Origin: Pseudopedobacter sp035496935
GTDB lineage: Bacteria; Bacteroidota; Bacteroidia; Sphingobacteriales; Sphingobacteriaceae
Reading direction: 5' to 3'
DNA length: 64,000 nucleotides
Assembly (NCBI GenBank): GCA_035496935.1
Contig: DATJED010000024.1
Coordinates: forward strand, 1 to 64,000
Shown here: positions 1 to 6,596 of the stretch, piece after piece
Layout of the letters: each line of letters starts with the position of its first letter
Position numbering within the stretch: position 1 is the first letter of the stretch
Notes under the pieces: generated by a model
What the model was told of the DNA's origin: nothing
The model's input: the letters and a program-made list of their open reading frames with translations, nothing else
Databases searched by the model: none
Program-made: the position numbers and the translations under genes

Positions 1-120
1 TTTCACGAATCGCAGTGGCAGCATCGCTGGGCATATTTGCCCTGCCCGCGCTTACACCCTCCGCTCAACCGCAAACGCGTCCGTGGTGGTTTTACGGCTG
101 CCTAGTGCCTACAAAAGAAA
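1..120. other. GC-rich segment of unknown nature at window edge
   Basis: The first 100 bases are about 60% G+C by direct count, far above the roughly 38% typical of the rest of the window. No frame gives a recognisable protein: the plus-strand frame that crosses it runs on into the antisense of the SpoU methyltransferase gene, and the minus-strand frames are interrupted by stops. It may be the edge of a transferred segment, an rRNA- or RNA-like sequence, or an intergenic repeat that continues to the left of the window. Confidence 0.3.
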
Positions 121-144
121 GGCTAACAAAAAAAGCGGAACGAC

Positions 145-170
145 GCAGGGTCTTCTGCGAAAGACCCTGC
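145..170 (-). terminator. Rho-independent terminator candidate of the SpoU gene
   Basis: A perfect 10-bp inverted repeat (GCAGGGTCTT / AAGACCCTGC) with a 6-base loop lies 34 bases beyond the SpoU stop codon. Read on the minus strand it is followed, after about ten bases, by a run of seven T. The hairpin is strong; the T-run is slightly detached, so this is a probable rather than canonical terminator. Confidence 0.6.
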
Positions 171-203
171 TTGGACGTAACAGATCCGCACATCGCAATG
201 GTG

Positions 204-734
204 TTATCTCGAGAATTTGCTAAAGAAATCCCAAAGCACAATGCCGGTGCTTATTACAATGTTGAAGGAATGTTTTGTGCCGAATTGCGGAATTTCTATA
301 CAGGTATCAATGTTTTGCATTACTTCTTCGCTGACACCGTTTACCTCGTTACCAAAAAAGAAAGCATATTTTTTTTCTTTATCAGGATTAAAATCCAACA
401 AGCTCACGCTGTTTTCTGCTTGTTCAATCGCTACAATTTGGTAATTGTTTGCTTTTAGTTTTTCAACGGCATCCGAACTGCTTTCGAAATACGCCCATTT
501 AATGGATTGCGTTGCGCCTAAAGCGGTTTTCTCTATTTCGCGATGTGGAGGTTGGGCTGTAATTCCGCATAAGTAAATGGCTTCTACAGCGAAACCGTCG
601 GAAGTTCTAAAGGCAGAGCCTACATTGTGTAAACTCCTCACATTATCCAAAACTACAATTACAGGCAGTTTCTCCTGATTTTGAAATTCTTCTATGGTTG
701 GTCGGTTAAGTTCATCGAGCTTTAGCTTTCTCAT
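204..734 (-). CDS. TrmH/SpoU family RNA 2'-O-methyltransferase
   Basis: A 176-residue SPOUT-fold methyltransferase that would transfer a methyl group from S-adenosylmethionine to a ribose 2'-OH in tRNA or rRNA. The three family motifs are visible: the N-x-G-x-x-x-R element in NVRSLHNVGSAFRTSD (about residues 31-46), GNEVNGVSEE (about 128-137), and the C-terminal IPQFGTKHSFNIVISTGI that makes the knotted cofactor site. It is short because it lacks an N-terminal RNA-binding extension, as in many Bacteroidota paralogues. The exact target base cannot be read from the sequence. It stands alone, with a -7 box ending only 5 bases before the ATG, so its transcript is probably leaderless. Confidence 0.9.
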   Translation of the reverse strand: MRKLKLDELNRPTIEEFQNQEKLPVIVVLDNVRSLHNVGSAFRTSDGFAVEAIYLCGITAQPPHREIEKTALGATQSIKWAYFESSSDAVEKLKANNYQIVAIEQAENSVSLLDFNPDKEKKYAFFFGNEVNGVSEEVMQNIDTCIEIPQFGTKHSFNIVISTGIVLWDFFSKFSR

Positions 735-739
735 GGGCG

Positions 740-747
740 CAAAGATA
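740..747 (-). promoter_or_regulatory. Bacteroidota -7 promoter box of the SpoU gene
   Basis: On the minus strand the sequence reads TATCTTTG, an exact TAnnTTTG match, followed by only five bases and then the ATG. No good -33 TTTG is seen. The expected transcription start falls on or next to the start codon. Confidence 0.55.
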
Positions 748-801
748 AACGCAATAATGAACTTTGCGGAAAGGTTTTGGATTTAGGATGTTTTGAACAG
801 C

Positions 802-1710
802 TTATCCATCCAATTTTATTGCTTCAATTTTAAATTTATGAGAATGGCTACTTACTTTAATTGGCGTTTTTAGCTGAACGCTGATGGCATCAACCAAAGA
901 AACCCCATAATAAAATATAAATGAGGAATAAAATATGAAAAGCATTACTAATAAAATTGCTCCGGAGGTGCCATAAATTTCATTAATGTTGGAGTTGAGT
1001 AGTAAGGTTCGCATTATTAGCTTTCCCACCGTTAATAATATTCCGGTGAAAACGGCGCTTAAAATAACGGCTTTCCAAACCGGTCGGCCGTTTCCGGTAA
1101 ATTTAAAAGCTATGCAAAACCATAATGTTGTAGTAATAAAAAACACCAACTCGTTTACAAAGCCATTTAACAAGGGGATTTTATATTGTAATTTGTTCTC
1201 TAAAAACAAGCGCACTCCCTCAAAAATAAAAGCTATAAACAGCAGAATGCCTCCGGTTGAGATAATGGCGAGGGATTTTAATCGCTGTTTCAAATTGAAA
1301 TAAAAACCCGAACCCGGATTTAATTTTATGCACCATAACTGATTAATGGAGTTTCTGATGATGATAAAAAGTGTTGTTGAAACAAATAACAGAAACACGA
1401 ACATTAAAATAGTGAAAAACCAGTTGTCGCCGAGGTGTAATAGATTTAGTAAAATACGCCTAATTTCTTGCGCACTGTTTGCTCCTATCATGTCTGATAG
1501 TTTTGAAATAATGCTACTGCCAAATTCTTTACGGTTTAAAAACGTTCCGAATATCTGTAGAATTACCACCAAGATAGCCGGGATGGCGAACGTACCGAAG
1601 AAAGCAGTAGCTGCAGCAATACGCAAAGGATCGCTTTTTATTAAATTTATTGCCGCCTCTTTAAGCGTTACGCCCGTTTTATTTAAATTTATTTGTTTGA
1701 GTAACTCCAT
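802..1710 (-). CDS. YihY/virulence factor BrkB family membrane protein
   Basis: A 302-residue integral membrane protein of the YihY/BrkB (old 'RNase BN') family. It opens with a short amphipathic stretch and has about six hydrophobic segments, the first near residues 31-55 (FFGTFAIPAILVVILQIFG) and others near 98-120, 150-170, 190-205, 215-235 and 245-270. The family signature A-A-A-T-A-F-F and the late LYGTSGAILLVMLFIFYSS-type segment (here IYGTSGAILLVMLF) are present. The biochemical function of the family is unsettled; the old RNase BN assignment was a mistake. It is monocistronic, transcribed away from the TPP-riboswitch operon. Confidence 0.9.
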   Translation of the reverse strand: MELLKQINLNKTGVTLKEAAINLIKSDPLRIAAATAFFGTFAIPAILVVILQIFGTFLNRKEFGSSIISKLSDMIGANSAQEIRRILLNLLHLGDNWFFTILMFVFLLFVSTTLFIIIRNSINQLWCIKLNPGSGFYFNLKQRLKSLAIISTGGILLFIAFIFEGVRLFLENKLQYKIPLLNGFVNELVFFITTTLWFCIAFKFTGNGRPVWKAVILSAVFTGILLTVGKLIMRTLLLNSNINEIYGTSGAILLVMLFIFYSSFIFYYGVSLVDAISVQLKTPIKVSSHSHKFKIEAIKLDG

Positions 1711-1810
1711 TAACTAATTGATTGCAAAGAATGTGCTATCTTTTTCTAAGATTTAAATTGCCATAACCAAACTACTTGGCGCATTCCTATCAGTTAGCGG
1801 GAAATTATTT

Positions 1811-1818
1811 TATATTTG
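1811..1818 (+). promoter_or_regulatory. -7 promoter box of the TPP-riboswitch operon
   Basis: TATATTTG is an exact TAnnTTTG box. It places the transcription start near base 1825, immediately before the first conserved stem of the riboswitch. A matching -33 TTTG is not evident. Confidence 0.6.
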
Positions 1819-1826
1819 CAACATCA

Positions 1827-1976
1827 AATAGGGGTGCCCTAAATTTTCGGGCTGAGAACATACCCATTGGAACGGTAATAGGTGTAAGGTAAAAGGTTTG
1901 AGAACCTTATGCCTTAAAGCTTCAGCCTTAAACCTTTCCATACACCTGATCCGGATAATGCCGGCGTAGGGATATA
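1827..1976 (+). promoter_or_regulatory. TPP (thi-box) riboswitch
   Basis: The thi-box is readable in order: GGGGTGCCC, then CGGGCTGAGAACATACCC, a long insert, then CACCTGATCCGGATAATGCC and GGCGTAGGGA. These are the conserved strands of the TPP aptamer, including the pyrimidine-sensor CTGAGA and the pyrophosphate-sensor arm. The variable P3a position holds an insert of about 65 bases closed by GGTGTA (1881-1886) and TACACC (about 1940-1945), with possible inner hairpins such as AAGGTT/AACCTT. It precedes pnuT by about 50 bases. No U-tailed hairpin follows, so control is more likely at translation: TTTGGA (2001-2006) can pair with TCCAAA (2022-2027), which overlaps the start codon. Confidence 0.95.
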
Positions 1977-2026
1977 GGTAAAAGGAATTTTTCTCCCTTG
2001 TTTGGATTAATTTTAATTTTTTCCAA

Positions 2027-2662
2027 ATGAACATTTCCGAATGGTTAAGCTTGTTGCAAAATCAAATATTAGCAACCACATGGTTAGAATGGATTGCGGT
2101 ACTTTTTGGTGTAGCAGAAGTATTGCTCGCCCGTAAAAATAAGGTCTTACTTTATCCTGTAGGAATTGTTTCAATATTAACATCTTCGTTCCTGTTGGTT
2201 GAAGCTAAACTTTACGCAGAAACAGTGCTCAGCATGTATTATTTGGTAATGAGCATTTACGGATGGTCAATGTGGAAATCACGTAGTCAATCAGCCGCCA
2301 ATTCAATTACCAAAAGCACACGGAAAGAGGTGGCGATTACGTTAGGTATTGCCATTTTGGGATGGGGACTTTTGTATATTATATTAGAACATTTTACAGA
2401 TTCTGATGTGCCAATTATGGATGCTTTTGTTTCGTCAACGGCTTGGGCTGGCATGTGGCTGTTGGCAAAACGCAAGCTTGAGAACTGGATTTGGCTTAAT
2501 GTTTCAAACTTGGTAGCTATTCCGCTGTTGTTTCATAAAAACTTGGCTATGTTCGCGTTGTTAACCGTTTTCCTATTTGTGATTGCTATTTTTGGTTATT
2601 TGGATTGGAAAAAGATTTTGCAAGAACAGCCCCAACCTGATTTGAGTATAAAATCGCTATAA
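2027..2662 (+). CDS. pnuT: PnuT-type thiamine transporter (PnuC family)
   Basis: A 211-residue inner membrane protein with about seven transmembrane helices, of the PnuC vitamin transporter family. The family W-x-x-W motif is visible as WSMW at residues 80-83, after the typical VEAKLYAETVLSMYYLVMS helix. PnuC proteins work by facilitated diffusion, with trapping by phosphorylation of the substrate. The TPP riboswitch directly upstream makes thiamine the likely substrate rather than nicotinamide riboside. The usual companion gene for thiamine pyrophosphokinase is not here; the next gene instead encodes an acyl-CoA-dehydrogenase-like flavoprotein, 11 bases downstream. Confidence 0.9.
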   Translation: MNISEWLSLLQNQILATTWLEWIAVLFGVAEVLLARKNKVLLYPVGIVSILTSSFLLVEAKLYAETVLSMYYLVMSIYGWSMWKSRSQSAANSITKSTRKEVAITLGIAILGWGLLYIILEHFTDSDVPIMDAFVSSTAWAGMWLLAKRKLENWIWLNVSNLVAIPLLFHKNLAMFALLTVFLFVIAIFGYLDWKKILQEQPQPDLSIKSL

Positions 2663-2673
2663 AACTGAAAAGT

Positions 2674-3750
2674 ATGGAAAACCCTTTAGATAAAATAACC
2701 TGCCAGCTTGCTGAGAAAGCTGAAGAATTGGGTCATTTGCCCAACGAATGGCTAGAAGTTATATATGAAGAAAAGTGGTTTAAGTTATTTGTTCCTAAAT
2801 ATTTAAACGGTTTGGGTTTAAGTTTTCCGGATGTTCTGGCAACTGAAGAGAAATTGGCAGAAAAAGACGGGAGCTTAGCTTGGACAGTAACGCTTTGCGC
2901 AGGAGCAGCCTGGTTTGTGGGCTTTTTAGACGAAGCTTTAGGTATGGATGTTTTTAAAAACCCAAACGTTTGTTTTGCCGGTAGCGGTTTTATAGGTGGC
3001 ACAGCAGATAAAGTTGGGGACAAATACAAAATAAACGGTAGCTGGACCTATGCTAGCGGTGCGCTCCACGCTACCCATCTCACGGCAAACTGTAAAATAT
3101 TTGAAGACGGGAAGCCACTGTTGGATAAAAACGGAAAACCTTTAGTTAAAGCTTTTCTTTTGAAAAGGAGCGAGGTGGAAATTTTGGATGGCTGGAGCTA
3201 TATGGGAATGGTTGCAACTGGAAGCCATGCTTTTAAAGTTGTGGAGCAAGTTGTTCCGTTAAACAGAAGTTTCGAGATTTTACCAGAAAAAGCTGTTCTG
3301 CCCGACCCAATATTTAGATACCCGTTTCTGCAATTGGCAGAAGCCACGTTGGCGGTAAATGTTTTAGGAATTACACTTCATTTTGTAGATCTTGTGGATG
3401 AGTGTTTTCATATCAGAAATGAAAAAAGAAATTACGACCAGAAGCATCTGGATTTTTATAACGAGTTGAAAAGTAACGCACTGCAAAGTATTTTAAACTT
3501 GCGATTAGAATTTTATGATATTGTTGAAAAATCGTGGAAAGAGCTGGTGGCTAAAGGTAAAATCACGGAAGCTGCATTAAAGTCCGTGAGTAGGGTAAGC
3601 AGAGAATTAGCAATTGTATGCCGGGAAACATCCGCTAAGCTTCATCCTTTTGCGGGTTTGGAAGCGGCAAAAAAACATACCGAGATTAACAGGGTGTGGC
3701 GAGATATGAATACCGTAAGCCAACATGCACTATTGATTTTTCCTTTTTAA
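2674..3750 (+). CDS. Acyl-CoA dehydrogenase-like flavoprotein in thiamine-regulated operon
   Basis: A 358-residue protein with the acyl-CoA dehydrogenase fold: an N-terminal helical domain (about 5-105, with FVPKYLNGLGLSFPDVL), a middle beta domain (about 110-205, with NGSWTYASGA and GWSYMGMVATGSHAF) and a C-terminal helical bundle (about 230-350). It resembles the branch that contains flavin-dependent monooxygenases and odd ACAD paralogues more than true beta-oxidation enzymes. The substrate cannot be told. It starts 11 bases after pnuT and so should be under the same TPP riboswitch. Its stop codon abuts the stop codon of the convergent regulator gene with no spacer. It could be a general acyl-CoA dehydrogenase; a role in thiamine or precursor salvage is only inferred from position. 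Confidence 0.8.
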   Translation: MENPLDKITCQLAEKAEELGHLPNEWLEVIYEEKWFKLFVPKYLNGLGLSFPDVLATEEKLAEKDGSLAWTVTLCAGAAWFVGFLDEALGMDVFKNPNVCFAGSGFIGGTADKVGDKYKINGSWTYASGALHATHLTANCKIFEDGKPLLDKNGKPLVKAFLLKRSEVEILDGWSYMGMVATGSHAFKVVEQVVPLNRSFEILPEKAVLPDPIFRYPFLQLAEATLAVNVLGITLHFVDLVDECFHIRNEKRNYDQKHLDFYNELKSNALQSILNLRLEFYDIVEKSWKELVAKGKITEAALKSVSRVSRELAIVCRETSAKLHPFAGLEAAKKHTEINRVWRDMNTVSQHALLIFPF

Positions 3751-4491
3751 TCACGCCAGTTGTGAAAGCAAGCTTTCAGACGAAGAAAGTAATGTTGTAA
3801 TTCCACTAACAAAAAATAATACAATCAAATCAAAAGCCCTGGCATATTTACTTAACTCGGCAAAAGAACTAGTGCCCAATTTTTTTCTGATATTTTTACG
3901 GTGAGTTTCCACGGTTTTTGGCGATATAAACAATTTCTCGCCACATTCAATGGCACTTTCTCCTTCGGCCAAGGATTTAAGCATCTCGGTTTCTCTTTTG
4001 CTCAGCGTTGAAAATACTTTTATATTTTCTCGCAAAAAGTTGTTTTCCGCTAATATTTTTTCCGCCTTTAGAGACATGGTGTGCATGGATTCAATAGGGA
4101 GGGATAAGGTGAGCAGCAAAATCGGCTGACCCGCATCGTCACGCATAAATATTTTAGTGCTACTCATGTGCCACGTCCATTGCGTTTGACCGTCCACTTT
4201 AACCTGCTGAAAATAAGTAGTACATTCATCATCGTTGTTGCTTTCGAGCAAACCCAATATTTTTGGAATGTAATCTTCTGCATCCTCCTTGTTAAAATAT
4301 TCGTCATAATATGACTTGTTTCCTAGTTTAATTAAGTCTTCTAATTTGATGTTTAGCTTAGTTAAACCTTGTTTGTTCATCCAAACTACCGACCCGTCCG
4401 CTATTTTATGTATAATGGTTACAGCAGGCAACAGATCTGCAAACGCTGCTACTGAAGAAATGTGGACATTAATTTTCTCCTCTATATCCAT
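3751..4491 (-). CDS. PAS-LuxR transcriptional regulator
   Basis: A 246-residue regulator with an N-terminal PAS-like sensor domain (about residues 18-135, including ADGSVVWMNKQGLTKL and a PAC-like strand QTQWTWHMSSTKIF) and a C-terminal LuxR/GerE helix-turn-helix (about 161-220: SKRETEMLKSLAEGES and SPKTVETHRKNIRKKLG). The layout is that of cytosolic one-component regulators common in Bacteroidota. Residues 221-246 form a hydrophobic tail (DLIVLFFVSGITTLL) not usual after the LuxR domain. No receiver domain is present. The gene is convergent and exactly abutting with the flavoprotein gene, and no target operon is obvious. Confidence 0.88.
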   Translation of the reverse strand: MDIEEKINVHISSVAAFADLLPAVTIIHKIADGSVVWMNKQGLTKLNIKLEDLIKLGNKSYYDEYFNKEDAEDYIPKILGLLESNNDDECTTYFQQVKVDGQTQWTWHMSSTKIFMRDDAGQPILLLTLSLPIESMHTMSLKAEKILAENNFLRENIKVFSTLSKRETEMLKSLAEGESAIECGEKLFISPKTVETHRKNIRKKLGTSSFAELSKYARAFDLIVLFFVSGITTLLSSSESLLSQLA

Positions 4492-4746
4492 AATTTTCTT
4501 TATAACTGAATTTTAGGTGCTTCCTAAAATAGCCAAATTATTCCAAATACCGCTAATACTCGATATTTGTTTTTGTCCGTTGTTTAGGGAGTTCGGTAAT
4601 TGTTAAATATTGACGTATTAAAAACTGTCAAGCCAATTTTGTCATCAGACTTCCGACGGTGAAAATTTAGTAAATGTGTGGCTTCGGCGAAAATAGATGA
4701 ATCAAAAACCCTTAAGCAAACCCTGTTTAAGCATATTTTTGCAAAA

Positions 4747-4772
4747 AAAAGAGGCAACCGAGCGCCTCTTTT
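4747..4772 (-). terminator. Rho-independent terminator of the outer membrane protein gene
   Basis: AAAAGAGGC / GCCTCTTTT is a perfect 9-bp stem with an 8-base loop. On the minus strand it is followed by a T8 run. It lies 20 bases past the stop of the beta-barrel protein gene. The rest of the 300-base gap upstream (to 4491) shows no gene. Confidence 0.85.
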
Positions 4773-4791
4773 CTAAATCAAATTAGTTTTA

Positions 4792-5553
4792 TTAAAATCT
4801 GAATCCTAACATAATACCGGCTTTAAAACCCGCCCAAGGGCCGTCGAGTTTCACGTGAGCGCCGTTCCCGTCAACAGTTACTTCTGTATCGGCGAAAGGA
4901 ATTTCGAGATCTTTCAAATCTTCTCGTAGTTTATCCTGTTCCAAGGTAGATAACGATTTATTGCCGTCAAAATTGCCTTTTGAACTTCCAAACTGAGGCC
5001 CCGCATTAATGTTTAAATGTATCCTTTTGCTTAATCTAAAATTTACGCCAAGCTCCAAACCTCCAGTAATCGTTTTTAACTCTCCCTGCATAGGTATTTG
5101 TTCGTCAATTCCGTCTTCATCTGCATCATAATTATAAAGCCCATCGACTTTATAAGTGGCAAAGCGGGCGAAAGGAGCTAAATAAAAACCTTTAAAAATG
5201 TCCTTACCAAAATAAAACTTAATTTGTGGTGTAATGGCATTGTTGCTCACATCAAAGGTGTTCAGTTGCTTGTAGGTTTCTTCGTCATTAATTAAATCGT
5301 TAATTACACCTTTTAACGGAATGCCGCCCTTTGGCATAAACCTGTAACCGAGGCTGAGGGCTGTTTTTTTGCCGATTGCTCTTTCGTATTCTAAAGCATA
5401 GGTGCGTAAAGCCAAAGTTGGCAGATTGAGTTTAATGAGGTTTTTGCGGCCGGGAATTACTTTGCTTGAATCCGCTTTCGAATCGGTTTGTGAAGCTTCT
5501 ACCTGAGAAGCAATCAAAAATAGCGCAAAAAATGTGAAGTAAATTTTTTTCAT
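4792..5553 (-). CDS. Outer membrane beta-barrel protein (hypothetical)
   Basis: A 253-residue exported protein. I start it at the internal ATG giving MKKIYFTFFALFLIASQVEA, a clean signal peptide cut near residue 20; an upstream in-frame ATG would add eight residues that spoil it, and it lies inside the predicted promoter region. The mature part alternates hydrophobic and polar residues, with aromatic-rich strands (LALRTYALEYERAIGKKTAL, IKFYFGKDIFKGFYLAPFAR) and ends in GFKAGIMLGFRF, the terminal-Phe beta-signal of outer membrane barrels. The family resembles the DUF3575-like or generic OmpA-type beta-barrels of Bacteroidota. Ligand and function are unknown. Confidence 0.75.
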   Translation of the reverse strand: MKKIYFTFFALFLIASQVEASQTDSKADSSKVIPGRKNLIKLNLPTLALRTYALEYERAIGKKTALSLGYRFMPKGGIPLKGVINDLINDEETYKQLNTFDVSNNAITPQIKFYFGKDIFKGFYLAPFARFATYKVDGLYNYDADEDGIDEQIPMQGELKTITGGLELGVNFRLSKRIHLNINAGPQFGSSKGNFDGNKSLSTLEQDKLREDLKDLEIPFADTEVTVDGNGAHVKLDGPWAGFKAGIMLGFRF

Positions 5554-5574
5554 AATGTTAAGTTTTTGATTATA

Positions 5575-5582
5575 CAAATGTA
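5575..5582 (-). promoter_or_regulatory. -7 promoter box of the outer membrane protein gene
   Basis: On the minus strand TACATTTG matches TAnnTTTG exactly. A TTTC lies 18 bases upstream of it, one mismatch from the -33 TTTG. The box lies 21 bases before the chosen ATG, which supports that start. Confidence 0.55.
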
Positions 5583-5666
5583 TATAGGAGTTGACTATTA
5601 GAAAATACTCAATAATGTGTATTTTCTAATTCAATAATTTTTTTATAGGAAAGCTTTTGCATATGC

Positions 5667-6593
5667 TTAGCGAATGCTATAGATGTGTTTTTTTAAATCC
5701 CGAATAAGCATTGTGGTTCTTATCTTACGCCCGTTTTTGTTTAAATGGTAAACGGTATCGTAAAATAGTGCATCGTTAAAAATGTAGCCTTCTGGTCTAT
5801 CTAAAAAGGTGATGTTCGGTAAACTACTTCTAAGTTTAAGGTCTAATTGGTTAATTCTTTCTTTGTTTTTGCCAACATACTCAGTTTTTGGATAGGGAGG
5901 ATAGCTGATAAAAACTTTCACATTTTCCGTTTTACATTTTTGCGCAAAATCTTTTAATATACTTATCGATCTTTCAGCCTCAATAACATGGATAGGTTTT
6001 CTATCAATCAAATGTTCTAGCGGGCGCTTGTTTAAATGCCCGGTATTGTCTCCATATTTATTAAAAAGCTGACGGTTAAAAACCGAATCAATCTGGTAAA
6101 TATCAGGCTGAAAATACTTTTTAAATTTCTCATACCTTGCTGTTATGAGTTGTTTTGGCGTAAAGTGGTAATAACGTTTGGTAGCCGGATATAATTCGTT
6201 TGCGAACTGAATCAGATCAATATCTGGCTCAAAACTGTCCAAATACAAAGGATATTCAAGGCTAAGCACCACAATATCTCCTTTTTTCATCAGATAGCTA
6301 ACCTCGTTTATCATAAACTTTAAACTTAGGCCGGCGTGTAAACCCAAGTTTGCAACCTTTACAGGTAGCTTGCTCTCGATAAGTGCAGAATTTATCCCAA
6401 AAGCCAGGTTTGATCCTCCTACAAAAATTAACCTGTTGCTATCCAAGCTATTTAAACGGGCTTCTTTATCTATTAAAGTAGCTAGGTAGTCGGTTTTTAT
6501 ATCGTATTTACGTTTAAAGCTTATCGAAAAGAAAAAAACTACCGATGAAATAAGCAAAAGGAATAAAATGGACTTAATGAAAAACTTTTGCAT
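5667..6593 (-). CDS. Membrane-anchored SGNH-like partner of MBOAT acyltransferase
   Basis: A 308-residue protein with one N-terminal membrane anchor (about 7-25) and an extracytoplasmic domain. It resembles SGNH/AlgJ-type hydrolase-fold proteins: a GGSN element at 59-62 (FVGGSNLAFGINS) supplies the likely nucleophile Ser61, and a late block with Asp279 and His283 (FYDTVYHLNKNG) fits the D-x-x-H dyad. A strand SYPPYPKTEY follows the expected order. It begins only 3 bases after the MBOAT stop, so the two are co-transcribed. In known systems (AlgI/AlgJ/AlgX, PatA/PatB) the MBOAT passes an acyl group across the membrane and the SGNH partner transfers it to a polymer. The polymer here is unknown. 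Confidence 0.75.
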   Translation of the reverse strand: MQKFFIKSILFLLLISSVVFFFSISFKRKYDIKTDYLATLIDKEARLNSLDSNRLIFVGGSNLAFGINSALIESKLPVKVANLGLHAGLSLKFMINEVSYLMKKGDIVVLSLEYPLYLDSFEPDIDLIQFANELYPATKRYYHFTPKQLITARYEKFKKYFQPDIYQIDSVFNRQLFNKYGDNTGHLNKRPLEHLIDRKPIHVIEAERSISILKDFAQKCKTENVKVFISYPPYPKTEYVGKNKERINQLDLKLRSSLPNITFLDRPEGYIFNDALFYDTVYHLNKNGRKIRTTMLIRDLKKHIYSIR

Positions 6594-6596
6594 ATC

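Noticed and set aside
15..458. Plus-strand reading frame of 147 codons at the left edge
   Set aside because: Its second half is antisense to the conserved part of the SpoU methyltransferase; its first part has no family-like features.
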